Part shown: in pieces, positions 33,364 to 42,677 of the stretch | Layout: each line of letters opens with the position of its first letter | Numbering within the stretch: the first letter of the stretch is position 1 | Position numbers and translations under genes: made by a program | NCBI GenBank assembly: GCA_963580285.1 | Contig: OY757017.1 | Span: forward strand, 113,726,527 to 113,790,526 | DNA from: Lucinisca nassula | Taxonomy: Eukaryota; Mollusca; Bivalvia; Lucinida; Lucinidae | Length of the DNA: 64,000 nt | Direction: 5' to 3' | Notes under the pieces: model-generated | Seen by the model: the letters and a program-made list of their open reading frames with translations, nothing else | The model's database searches: none | What the model was told of the DNA's origin: nothing

Positions 33364-34863
33364 CGGCTCCACTATGTTAACACGCTTAAGCAGGAGCTTG
33401 GTGGTACTAAGGCCTATGAACTTCAGCCTTTAGCTGAAGAGAGAGCTATAGTAGATAAACATGTTTGTCTTTCAGCCACCAAGTTTGCTGTGTGTGTTAA
33501 CGAAGGCCAAGACAAGCTTCCTACGCTATACTGGTTACCAAAACTTCATAAAAAACCTTACAAAGCACGGTTTATTGCAAATTCTAGCTCTTGCACTACC
33601 ACTGAACTTTCTAAATTATTAACTTCCTGTCTTACTGCTATTAAAACGCATGTAATTAAATATTGTGATAAAGTCTTTGAAAGATCAGGAAGAAATCTGT
33701 TTTGGTCTATAAAAAATTCGAATGATGTTTTAAATAAATTGAAATCTAGACAGTTTCGTGCTTCTAGTCTGTCTACCTACGATTTTTCCACTCTTTACAC
33801 TACACTTCCTCATAATTTTATAAAAGAAAAGCTTAATGATTTAATTGAATGGGCTTTTCACAGAGAAGATTCTCTCTATCTTGCATGTAATGTCAGAAAT
33901 GCATTTTTCACTTCTAAAGAGCATAAGAATTATACACTTTGGTCATGTCAGAAAGTGTGTGATGCCCTCACCTTTCTACTTGACAATATTTATATTAGAT
34001 TCGGTACTAAGTTATTTAGACAAATTGTGGGTATTCCGATGGGTACTAATTGCGCACCTCTTGTGGCTGATCTGTTCTTGTATTGTTATGAAAGAGACTT
34101 CATTTTGTCGCTTTCCATTGATAACCAATCTGAAATTATTGAAGCTTTTAGCTCTACTTCTAGATATTTAGATGATTTATTAAATATTGATAATACCTAT
34201 TTTGATGGTTTGATCAGTCAGATTTACCCCCTAGAACTTCAGTTAAATAAAGCAAATTCTTCTGATACCGAGGCCCCGTTTTTGGATTTACATCTATCTA
34301 TTGTAGATGGATTTGTTTCGTGCAAAATTTATGATAAACGCGATGACTTTGATTTTGAGATTGTAAATTTTCCTTTTTTGGATGGTGATGTTCCTCGTGC
34401 GCCATCCTATGGCGTTTATATTTCGCAATTAATTCGATTTGCTAGAGTGTGTAGTCATGTAACTGACTTCAACACTCGTAATAAATTATTAACGGCTAAA
34501 CTCCTTAATCAGGGTTATCGGTACCATAAACTACGCAAAGCCTTTTCAAAATTTTATAGACGCCATTCTGATTTAATTTCAAAATTCAATATTGGACTTA
34601 AATCTCTTCTGCAACAAGGTCTATCGGAACCCGAATTTTATGGTGACTTAGTATTTAAATTCAGAAAAATATATAACCGCAATGACTTCAGTACCCAATT
34701 TCGTAAAATCATTCTTCGATATAAAAAGATTGGGTACAACATGGATATTATACGACAGACTGCATGCATGGTAGTTAACCCAATCACGGTTGGCAACTTT
34801 GCTTCCCTCTTTAATTGCACGCCGGTGGGTCAGGCCTCAGATTCTATGACGGCTCCAACGTAA
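33364..34863 (+). CDS. Reverse transcriptase ORF of nested Penelope-like retroelement, 5'-truncated
   Basis: An open frame follows the TGA at 33361; the first 42 codons have no initiator, so the true start is lost. The encoded RT copies RNA into DNA. Visible motifs: LYWLPKLHK (template-grip region, 33526), YDFSTLYT with the first catalytic aspartate (33778), GIPMGTNCAPL (34030), and the catalytic YLDD box (34165), then PFLDLHLSI and SQLIRFARVC. The LPKLHK block and YxDD context resemble Penelope-like elements, although no GIY-YIG endonuclease follows the RT. The frame is intact to its stop. Codon use and base composition differ from the Polinton genes around it. A second, inverted fragment lies outside the Polinton at 29680-30508, showing it is an independent element. 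Confidence 0.85.
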   Translation, partial: RLHYVNTLKQELGGTKAYELQPLAEERAIVDKHVCLSATKFAVCVNEGQDKLPTLYWLPKLHKKPYKARFIANSSSCTTTELSKLLTSCLTAIKTHVIKYCDKVFERSGRNLFWSIKNSNDVLNKLKSRQFRASSLSTYDFSTLYTTLPHNFIKEKLNDLIEWAFHREDSLYLACNVRNAFFTSKEHKNYTLWSCQKVCDALTFLLDNIYIRFGTKLFRQIVGIPMGTNCAPLVADLFLYCYERDFILSLSIDNQSEIIEAFSSTSRYLDDLLNIDNTYFDGLISQIYPLELQLNKANSSDTEAPFLDLHLSIVDGFVSCKIYDKRDDFDFEIVNFPFLDGDVPRAPSYGVYISQLIRFARVCSHVTDFNTRNKLLTAKLLNQGYRYHKLRKAFSKFYRRHSDLISKFNIGLKSLLQQGLSEPEFYGDLVFKFRKIYNRNDFSTQFRKIILRYKKIGYNMDIIRQTACMVVNPITVGNFASLFNCTPVGQASDSMTAPT

Positions 34864-35445
34864 AGGCTTATTGAGAATTAGAGAGATCTAATTCAAGGTA
34901 ATGTTGGTTGGTGCCTGATGCTCTGTCTCTGGTCGGGCTCATCGGAGTCTAACTGTTGGTTTTCTTTTGCTCCAGCATTTCAGTGGTTTCTTGCTGTCGA
35001 GTCCTCACCGTTGTCTCACCTCTGTGGTTCTTTGATTTTTGTGTTCACGGAGATGTTGCACTGATGAGTTAGGAGGCCTTCATGCGGACTGAACAAATTA
35101 TTTGTCTAAATCGCGACGGAAGTAAGGGCGAGGATTGTGGCCACGTAAAATCGATTTAAGCCCCCCAGTGGAAATCTTCCACTGACCGTTCCAAGGCGGC
35201 TCTTCTGTGGCGATTTATTTTATGTTGTTGTTTGTTACTTACTGTGTGTATCACTTGTGTCTTTTAGTTTCGGATGACCATATGGCCATTTTGTGGGAAA
35301 GTAACTGTCCTTATGGCCTTCCTTTGTTTAGGTTTCCATTATGGTCTGGTCGCTTAATGTTTGTATTTCTTTCCCTTTGGTGTCTTTTATGGGTGGAGTA
35401 AGTTAATTGTATCAATTCCTGATCTTTGTTTTACTTCTACTTTTT
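34864..35445 (+). mobile_element. 3' untranslated region of nested RT element
   Basis: Shared with the inverted copy at 29680-30290. The right boundary (ACTTCTA, about 35443-35446) is where both copies stop matching. It includes a CTGATGAG (35061-35068) and a small AC-AAA/TTT-GT hairpin (35093-35105) arranged like part of a hammerhead ribozyme, but with a changed core. The element spans about 33364-35445. Confidence 0.75.
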
Positions 35446-35693
35446 ATAGAGTTAAAATATCTCTGTTTTTCTCTAAAATTCTTTCCACCACACTTATCAC
35501 AGATTTGATATTTTGCTGTAGTACCTTTACCACATTGCAAACATTTCACTACTTTACTTTTGTTATGTTTTATAATAAAATTATGAGCCTTGCAGTATAT
35601 AGAATGCTTTACTGATTTGTTTTTACATGGTTTATTTGAACCTAACGGCAACATAGCACATATATTTTGCATCTTTGCTTTTTCTATATCCAT
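35412..35693 (-). CDS. Small zinc-binding Polinton protein with retroelement-derived C-terminus
   Basis: 93 residues. Two cysteine clusters suggest metal binding: C13, C23 and C34 with H38 in the first half, and a CxxC-x(n)-CxxC zinc ribbon at residues 51-68 (CLQC..CDKC). The start is supported by the upstream AATAATAAAAATG context shared by other Polinton genes. It is divergent from polymerase B (51-bp gap). The final eight or nine residues are encoded by the 3' end of the nested retroelement, so the native C-terminus has been cut off or replaced. Function unknown; a nucleic-acid-binding role is a guess. Confidence 0.65.
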   Translation of the reverse strand: MDIEKAKMQNICAMLPLGSNKPCKNKSVKHSIYCKAHNFIIKHNKSKVVKCLQCGKGTTAKYQICDKCGGKNFREKQRYFNSIKSRSKTKIRN

Positions 35694-35744
35694 TTTTATT
35701 ATTAAATTTAAAAAAAATTTTTATAGTTTAAAAGAAAACAAAAA

Positions 35745-38700
35745 ATGAGTTCTGTAGAGAGACTAATACAATTGCATAGTGAAGGAAGAATCAGTGATGA
35801 GGCTTTAGACAAGGGTCTTAAATCCTTAGATATTGAGAAACAGAAGAGTGATGCACCACAACAAACTTCTGCATTAGATAATCTGCGTAAAAGACGTAGA
35901 AATAAAAAGATAAGAAAACGACAGCAACAAAATGCTGTTAAAACAAGTGAAAAAATTAATGATGAAGATACTAAAGAAGAGAAAAATGCTCTGAAACTGG
36001 TTGATAAACCATTATGCAATTACTTCAAAGCGTATGAAATAGATGCTCATAAATATAAAGACCCAAATATTTTGTTTAATGATAAAAAATCTGTCATTAT
36101 AGATAAAATTAATGAAAACATTAAAGAATACAATGGTATTAAATTTTCAATTGGGTTATCTATAAAGTTTTTTAAAGATGAACTTAATGGTGAAAGAAAA
36201 GAAGTTATCGGTGCATCACACGGAGAACAATGTGCAGTTCTTAATGAAAATAATTTAGATGAAAACTATAACAAACAAACAGCTTATATACAAACATGGA
36301 TTGAAAAATTCACAAATACCGCAACAGGTTTAGAAATTGACCATTGTATCAAACTCTATATTAACATAGCAAAATATGAACCACTCAAAGGTTCTTCATA
36401 TATTCCTCTTCCAAAAGTAATAGCAAACAAACAAGCAATAATTAATATGAAAAACAATGATAATAGATGTTTAGAATGGTCATTGAAATCTGCTTTATAT
36501 CCAGCAAAGAATAACTTAAATAATGTATATAGTTATAAAAAATGTCCTAATCTGAATATGGAAGGAATTGACTTTCCCACACCAATCTCACAAATACCAA
36601 AAGTTGAGAAACAAAACAATATAGCAATCAATGTTTATGGATATACAATCACAAAAAGACAGAGAAACTAACTGTATTTCCATATCATATTTCAAATCAA
36701 TCAAATGATAAAGAAAGAATTAACCTGCTTTTGATAACAGAAGTTGAAGAGGAAATTGATGATAATGAAGAAGGAGAAATAGATGAAAATTATAATCCAG
36801 ATGAAAAACCACAAAAGGAAACAAAATATCACTACTGTTGGATTAAAAGTCTAAATAGATTACTTCGTAATCAGAATAACAAACACGGAGCTACTTACTT
36901 TTGTGAAAGATGTCTTCACGGTTTTTCAAGAGAAGATTTACTAACCGAACATAAAGAAGACTGTGAAGGCATAAATAAATCTCCAATGCGAATAGAAATG
37001 CCATCAAAAGGTCTTATCAAGTTTAAAAACCATCAAAATCAAATGCCCGTTCCCTATGTCATTTATGCCGACTTTGAAAGTATTATCAAACCTAAAACAG
37101 AACAAAAAGGAGATAAATCAGAAATAACAAGCGAACACGAAGCGTGTGGATTCGGTTATCAAGTTGTTAGATATGATGGTAAAGCTAAAAAACCGGTAAT
37201 CTACAGAGGTGAAGATACAGCTGAAGTTTTTTTAAATCACTTAGAACGCGAAGTAAAAAATATTAACAACGTTTTTAAACATCCTAAAAAAATAATAAAA
37301 ATGACAGAACAGAACATACAAGATTATGAAGAGGCTACTCATTGTTGGATATGTGAAAAAGAAATTAATGAAAAGAATCCAAAAGTAAAAGACCACTGTC
37401 ATTTCACAGGAGAATATAGAGGACCAGCACACAAATCCTGTAATCTCAAACTTGCAATCAAACCATATAGAACCAAAATTCCAGTTATCTTCCACAACTT
37501 AAAAGGTTATGATAGCCATCTAATAATGCAGAAAATACACAAAGCATGTGGAAACATTACTTGTATTGCAAATAATTCAGAGAAATTCATCTCATTCAGT
37601 ATTGGACAACTGAAATTCTTAGACAGTTTTCAATTTATGGCTTCCTCTCTTGAAAAGTTGGTAGATGGAGCAATTGGTGTAAAGACAGAATGTGAAAAAT
37701 GTAAAGGTACAGAAGAAATAAACATCAATGAAAATTGGTTATTAACAGCAAAATGTAAAAAATGTCACAATACAAGATATAAAAAACTCAACAAATCAGA
37801 CTTACCATTAACTGTAAAACATACAACTAACTCACATCTTCTTGCTCGTAAAGGTATCTATCCATATGAATACATTGATAGGTTTGATAGATTTGATGAA
37901 ACACAACTACCACCCATAGACAAATTCTACAGCAGTCTTACAGATGAAAGTATCAAACAAAAAGACTATGAACACGCTCAAAAAGTATGGAAACAATTTA
38001 ACTGTAAAACACTTGGTGATTATCATGATTTATATCTCAAAACAGATGTTCTCTTACTTGCAGATGTTTTTCAAAAGTTTAGAGAAACCTGTATGAATAA
38101 CTATAAACTTGACCCTCTACATTACTACACTGCACCTGGTCTATCTTGGGATGCTCTTCTAAAATACACAGAAATAGAATTGCAACTTCTATCAGATTTG
38201 GATATGCATCTTTTCATTGAAAAAGGAATGAGAGGTGGAATAAGTATGGTTTCTAAAAGACACGCAAAAGCAAACAATAAATATGTCGCAGATTATAATC
38301 CAGATGAAGAAGACAATTACATAATGTATTTAGATGAAAATAATTTATATGGTCATTCAATGAGCCAACCACTTCCATTTGGTGGTTTCAAATGGATAAC
38401 TAATAAAGATTTAATAGATGGAAAACTTCCAAAATTACAAAAAGGTAAAGGAAGAATATATGAAGTAGATTTAGAATACCCCAAACATTTACATAAACTA
38501 CATAATGACTATCCACTTGCACCTGAAAAATTAGCAATTAAAAAAGAATGGTTATCCGACTATCAAAATGAACTAATTGAAAATAGTATGTTAAAAACAG
38601 AAAAACTTGTCCCCAATCTAATGGATAAGAAGAAATATGTAGTACATTACAAGAACTTGAGACTATACAAACAACTTGGTATGAAAATAACAAAAATACA

Positions 38701-39589
38701 CAGAATATTAGAATTTGATGAGAAACCTTGGATGGAACCTTACATACGTCTGAATACAGAATTACGTAAAAAAGCAAAGACTACATTTGAAAAAGATTTC
38801 TTTAAACTTATGAACAACTCAGTATTTGGCAAAACAATGGAAAACATACGTAAAAGAGTTGATATTAAATTAGTCAAAACAGATGGCAGTGAAAATGAAA
38901 AAATCCGCAAGATAATAGCCAAACCAAACTTCAATCGTAGAATAAAGTTCTCTAATGAGTTATCTGCAATTCAAGTGAATAAAACAAGATTAACTCTCAA
39001 TAAACCAATATATGTTGGCTTCTCTGTTCTAGATTTATCAAAACATCTCATGTATGATTGGTATTATAATACATTGAAAAAGAGGTACGGCGAAAACTGC
39101 ACCTTGTTGTACACCGACACAGACAGTTTATTAGTAGATATCAAAACCAAAGATGCTTACAAAGATATGTCTGAAATGAAAGATGAATATGATTTCTCCG
39201 ATTATCCAAAAGAACATCCACTATACGATGAAACAAACAAGAAGGTCATAGGTAAGATGAAGGATGAATGTGCTGGTGTTCCAATATCAGAATATATTGG
39301 TCTTCGTCCTAAATTATATTCAGTATTAAGAGCAGATGAACAAGTCATCAAAAAAGCGAAAGGAACAAAAAAATATGTAATCAAAAAACAAATCAATTTT
39401 GAAAACTATAGAGATGCATTATTCAACAAAAAGAAATACACACACTCAATGAACATGCTACGCTCAATGCATCACAACATATATGGATTAAAAGTAAATA
39501 AGACTACACTTTCTCCTTTAGACACAAAAAGATACATAACTGACGATGGCATTACGACATACGCGTATGGGTATCAGCCGGAACAATAA
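35745..39589 (+). pseudogene. Protein-primed type DNA polymerase B, one frameshift
   Basis: Replicates the linear element. The N-terminal part (35745-36671, 308 residues) has a lysine/arginine-rich stretch and the SYIPLPKVIANKQAIINMKN block seen before the exonuclease domain in Polinton polymerases. Near the A5 run at 36653-36657 the frame shifts by one base and continues to 39589 as a 952-residue frame. In the latter: C2HC finger (about 56-78), exonuclease I YADFES (112-117), an HNH-like zinc module (C205, C208, DHCH 221-224, C237), exonuclease II HNLKGYD (255-261), paired CxxC (321-345), exonuclease III YLKTD (435-439), motif A around D535 (LDENNLYG), motif B KLMNNSVFGKT (692-702) and motif C YTDTDS (794-799). 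All catalytic residues are present. The stop overlaps the integrase 3' end by 38 bp, tail to tail. The single shift may be an assembly error or early decay. Confidence 0.93.
36653..36661 (+). other. Frameshift point in polymerase B
   Basis: An A5 run followed by GACAG. Downstream homology-like reading continues in the -1 frame, consistent with loss of one base here. The codon phasing (ACA AAA AGA) does not form a standard slippery heptamer, so programmed frameshifting is unlikely. Confidence 0.8.
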
Positions 39590-40451
39590 GTAATTCCTCT
39601 TTGACAAACCCTCTCTTAGGTGCAGGAGATTTCAAATAATAAACTCTTATTCCCTGCGTTATAATATGATAGTCAATCTTATGAATATCAACAGACCATA
39701 CTGGGTCAGTAGCCCTTCTCTTTCCACCACCTTCTAATTCTCCAGGTTGATACAAATATCTAACATTTACATAAGGACAAATTTCAGCATCAACTTTTCT
39801 TGTTATAATTGGAGGAGGTTTTTTCGTCTCCTTATTTAATGCTTTAATAACATCAGATAATCTCTTAACCCATTCTCTGTTTCTTTTTTTAGTATCAATC
39901 TCTTTAGCATACTGATAACCAAACAATCTTTCTGCTAAGGTTCTATTAAATCTTTCTACTATTCCTTGGTCTCTGTGTATTTCTTTTCTACCTCTTCTTA
40001 TTTTGGTATTATGCTTTTCCATCAAAGTTGAAACGGAACTCATAAATTCTCTACCAGGGTCAACTTGCAATAGTTTAGGATACTTCAAATGTCTTTTATA
40101 AATCTTCTCAAAAGCATTTGCAACTTCTTTACTATCTTTCGACGTCAAAGGTTCGGCTTCTTTATATCTTGTTCCAACATCAACCACTGTCAATGCATAC
40201 TTGTATGTTTTTCTACCAATAGTGTCATGAGGTAAAAACAATAAATCAGCCTGATGAACTTCATTCTCTGCAGACACATCAAATTTTGGTCTTATTATTC
40301 TCTTAGGTGCAGGTAAATATATTTGCCAAATTGCTTGTTTCTTTAAGAACTCTAATGCTTGTTTCTGACTAACCTTTGCTTCTTTTGCTAATTTACTAAC
40401 TGCTGAGTGTCCTTTCCAGAAACCTTTTGGACTATAGTATATCTTCTCCAT
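39552..40451 (-). CDS. Retrovirus-type (RVE) integrase
   Basis: Joins the element ends to target DNA, producing the short target duplication. 299 residues: an N-terminal helical region with AKEAKVSQKQALEFLKKQ (22-39), then the RNase H-like core with catalytic D69 (HQADLLFLP), D131 (QVDPGREF) and E166 (GIVERFNRTL), about 34 residues between the last two as in D,D35E enzymes. The C-terminal part (230-299) has a PVWSVDIHKI..YYLKSPAPKRGFVKEELL block resembling the SH3/chromo-like tail of Polinton integrases. No HHCC finger is visible at the N-terminus. It is head-to-head with the 113-residue gene at 40488, 36 bp apart. It appears intact. Confidence 0.93.
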   Translation of the reverse strand: MEKIYYSPKGFWKGHSAVSKLAKEAKVSQKQALEFLKKQAIWQIYLPAPKRIIRPKFDVSAENEVHQADLLFLPHDTIGRKTYKYALTVVDVGTRYKEAEPLTSKDSKEVANAFEKIYKRHLKYPKLLQVDPGREFMSSVSTLMEKHNTKIRRGRKEIHRDQGIVERFNRTLAERLFGYQYAKEIDTKKRNREWVKRLSDVIKALNKETKKPPPIITRKVDAEICPYVNVRYLYQPGELEGGGKRRATDPVWSVDIHKIDYHIITQGIRVYYLKSPAPKRGFVKEELLIVPADTHTRMS

Positions 40452-40487
40452 TTATTTATATTTAAGAAAATTTTATAAACATAAAAA
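40452..40487. promoter_or_regulatory. Divergent intergenic region, integrase / small OB-like gene
   Basis: 36-bp AT-only-rich spacer serving two opposite genes. Each ATG is preceded by an A-rich TAAA(A)ATG-like context. No TATA box is separable from the composition. Confidence 0.4.
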
Positions 40488-40829
40488 ATGTCAAACAACA
40501 ATATTCAAAATATCTCAACTGATGAATTTGAAGCGTTGTTAAAGGAACAAAGTCAATTTGACACAAAGAAATGGACTGATTTAGAAATCAACAACATTTA
40601 TACAATCACTGACTACAGAGAAATTAACACAGACAATGGTGTGAGTGTAATTTTAACTCTCAAAGACAACGGTGAAGTATGGAGTCCTGCACATCTCACA
40701 AAGAAGATAGAAGGTAAAGAACCACCATTTTATGTAAGACCACTTGGTTTGAAACCATGTAAGAATAATAAAAAAAATAAATATCATGCTTATGATTTAG
40801 TTTTTCCAAAGAAAGAATTACATGCATAA
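40488..40829 (+). CDS. Small Polinton protein, possible OB-fold (ssDNA-binding?)
   Basis: 113 residues. No membrane segment. The predicted pattern is several short beta strands: IYTITDYREIN, GVSVILTLKDNG, EVWSPAHLTKKI, PFYVRPLGLK, YHAYDLVFP. The G-x-x-IILTL-x-D-x-G-x-VW-x-P arrangement recalls OB-fold DNA-binding proteins, but there is no diagnostic motif, so this is inference. Start context ACATAAAAAATG. It is the only plus-strand gene in an otherwise minus-strand block from 39552 to 44594, next to the integrase. Confidence 0.7.
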   Translation: MSNNNIQNISTDEFEALLKEQSQFDTKKWTDLEINNIYTITDYREINTDNGVSVILTLKDNGEVWSPAHLTKKIEGKEPPFYVRPLGLKPCKNNKKNKYHAYDLVFPKKELHA

Positions 40830-40857
40830 AGATTATGTCAAAAAATTTTTTTTTTAC

Positions 40858-41292
40858 CTACATCAACTTCCAAGCAACAAATCCTGTCAATGCCATACCA
40901 CCAACAACAAATGCAATCTCTCTATTTTTCTGGTCTTCTGATGGAGTGTAAAAATCATTTAATGTAGGTTTTTGTGGTAATGGTGTGGATAAATTATCTG
41001 GCAATTGTTTTCCTGTAATATAGTAATACTGTCTCATAGCAGTATCAGCATCACTGAACTCATTCAAAGCATGATGTTCCTTCTTCAGTTGTTCGTTAAT
41101 AAAATCCAATCTTTCTGTTCTCTTCTCATTCCACGCAGTTGTTGCTGATTCTAATTGTTCCATCGCTTTATCATGCCTCTTTCTCTCTTCGTCACTATTG
41201 CTACCCATATGTGAAAATAAATAATTACTACCTGAAAAGGCTAAGGCGTTTGTAATTGCTCCTCCAACCATTAATGCTACTGCACTTGCCAT
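40858..41292 (-). CDS. Conserved Polinton membrane protein, 144 residues
   Basis: An N-terminal hydrophobic glycine/alanine-rich segment (about 5-27) and a C-terminal hydrophobic segment (126-143, FVVGGMALTGFVAWKL) flank a charged helical middle (35-80, with EERKRHDKAMEQLE and RLDFINEQLKKEH). The LNDFYTPSEDQKNREIAF block precedes the second segment. I recognise it as a recurring companion in this Polinton lineage but know no function. Its place between integrase and the capsid genes suggests a minor virion or membrane-remodelling role (inference). Start context TATATAAAAATG. Confidence 0.8.
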   Translation of the reverse strand: MASAVALMVGGAITNALAFSGSNYLFSHMGSNSDEERKRHDKAMEQLESATTAWNEKRTERLDFINEQLKKEHHALNEFSDADTAMRQYYYITGKQLPDNLSTPLPQKPTLNDFYTPSEDQKNREIAFVVGGMALTGFVAWKLM

Positions 41293-41323
41293 TTTTATAT
41301 AATGGAAAAAAAAAATATTAAAA

Positions 41324-41560
41324 TTACTTCATAATATCTGCAGGAATAATACCTTGCTTAACAAGCATATCCTTTGTTGCCATTGCAAGTAATATATCAA
41401 TGGACAACATACCAATATCTGTCATATTAAAATCTACTTTTGGTGCTGGTCTTTTCAATAGTTTTCTACCTAATTCTGAATATCCAACAGTTAATACAGT
41501 TTCCACTCCAGCATGATATAACATGTTTGCAATTTGTTTTCCGTCTATTGAGGTTGTCAT
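41324..41560 (-). CDS. Small conserved Polinton protein, 78 residues
   Basis: Weakly hydrophobic helical protein. It contains LYHAGVETVLTVGYSELGRK near the N-terminus and IDILLAMATKDMLVKQGI near the C-terminus, a block that recurs in related elements. No signal peptide and no metal site. The start has a CATTAAAAAATG context. It is part of the minus-strand run of small genes upstream of the capsid module. Function unknown. Confidence 0.8.
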   Translation of the reverse strand: MTTSIDGKQIANMLYHAGVETVLTVGYSELGRKLLKRPAPKVDFNMTDIGMLSIDILLAMATKDMLVKQGIIPADIMK

Positions 41561-41589
41561 TTTTTAATGAGAATATTATTTTTTTTAAA

Positions 41590-41964
41590 TTAATTAAATT
41601 CAAATGGGTCAATTTCTTTTTGCATATGAGTCTCTACAGGAGGTGTATAAGTCTGAATTGGTTTATTACTAGTTGATTTGTACATATACAATCCTATTCC
41701 AACAACTCCAATTGTTATACATAATGGTATATAATTTTTGTATATATTTATATTCTGTGAATTGTTTGTTTGCACATCATCATCATCTCTTGTTATAGAT
41801 TTTAATTCCATGTTTTCTTTCTTTATAGTTTCAGCCTCCTTTCTTCTTAATTCTGCATTTCTTTTTCTTGCTTCTGCACCTTTCTTACCAGCAGATACTC
41901 GTCTTGGGTCTTTTGTTTTAACAGTTTCATTAACTTCACTCATCGTTTCATTAACTTCACTCAT
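41590..41964 (-). CDS. Basic, single-pass membrane protein, 124 residues
   Basis: The N-terminus is a seven-residue unit repeated twice (MSEVNET), from a 21-bp tandem duplication, so initiation could be at 41964 or 41943; the first has the A-rich context. Residues 18-50 are highly basic with DPRRVSAGKKGAEARKRNAE, similar in style to KGG-type nucleic-acid-binding segments. A membrane segment follows at about 80-96 (YIPLCITIGVVGIGLYMY), then a short tail. The first 8 bases overlap the preceding gene. Packaging or DNA condensation is possible but unproven. Confidence 0.78.
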   Translation of the reverse strand: MSEVNETMSEVNETVKTKDPRRVSAGKKGAEARKRNAELRRKEAETIKKENMELKSITRDDDDVQTNNSQNINIYKNYIPLCITIGVVGIGLYMYKSTSNKPIQTYTPPVETHMQKEIDPFEFN

Positions 41965-42433
41965 CTTTTTCTAAGGAAATATTTTCTTTTTTATTAAAAT
42001 CAATATGTCTTGCTGTTGTTAGCATTGCAGTTAATGGAGCAAGATACATTCCATATCTATAGTACAATTCACAACATGAACTTGTCAAAGCGTGATTGAT
42101 AAAAGGGTCTTCCTCTAAGTCTTGTATCAGTTTAGGTGGATTAACAACATTGAAATACTTTGATACACCCATCACGTATAAGCTAATGAAAGAATTACCC
42201 AATGTCTTAGTCATACTTGCTCCCAATCTTGCTTCATATCTGCAGTAAAGTTTGTTTATTTGTTCTGCTGTCATTGTATCAATGTCTGATAGTTGTAAGT
42301 CTTTACCAAGATACTGCTTACTACCACCACCAGCAACAATGGCTGATAATCGCTCACGTTTTGTTTCTTGTTCATTATTTTCTACATAAGTGCTTTCACA
42401 TTCAATGTCTTGTAATAATTCTTCAGCATTCAT
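41957..42433 (-). CDS. Conserved Polinton protein, about 158 residues
   Basis: The start is placed at MNAEELLQDIE (ATG at 42433) because it follows the AAAATAAAAATG context shared by the other genes. A longer frame to 42562 would add a hydrophobic stretch of low-complexity AT-rich origin. The middle has a YLGKDLQLSDIDTMTAEQINKLYCRYEARLG block (rough residues 40-70), then a mildly hydrophobic C-terminal half ending near DFNKKENISLEKDE. The motif recurs in related Polintons. Function unknown. Confidence 0.75.
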   Translation of the reverse strand: MNAEELLQDIECESTYVENNEQETKRERLSAIVAGGGSKQYLGKDLQLSDIDTMTAEQINKLYCRYEARLGASMTKTLGNSFISLYVMGVSKYFNVVNPPKLIQDLEEDPFINHALTSSCCELYYRYGMYLAPLTAMLTTARHIDFNKKENISLEKDE

Positions 42434-42677
42434 TTTTATTTTATGTAATTTATTTTTTATTTTTAAAAAATAAAACATCGCATATCCGACTATTAATAAG
42501 ATTGCAGTGTTTGTTATGATTATTGATAAGATTGCAGTGATTGATAATATTTCTAACAGCATTGTTTTTTAGTATTGCTATTTTACTTAAAACATTACTT
42601 AAGATTTGCTATAGCATTACTTAAGATTTTGCTATAGCATTGCATAAACATTACTTAATCATTGCTAAAAAAAATAA
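42434..42677. other. AT-rich spacer upstream of the 158-residue gene
   Basis: Contains repeated ATTACTTAAGATTTGCTATAG-like 20-25-bp units at 42575-42665 (GCATTACTTA motif at least four times). The largest gap among the Polinton genes on this side, so it may hold regulatory sequence. Confidence 0.5.

Noticed and set aside
33364..34863. Reverse transcriptase as a native Polinton gene
   Set aside because: A separate inverted copy with the same 3' end lies outside the Polinton, and the composition differs. It is a nested independent element.
36651..36670. Programmed ribosomal frameshift in polymerase B
   Set aside because: Reading-frame phase over the A run does not fit an X XXY YYZ heptamer, and no downstream pseudoknot is evident by eye.
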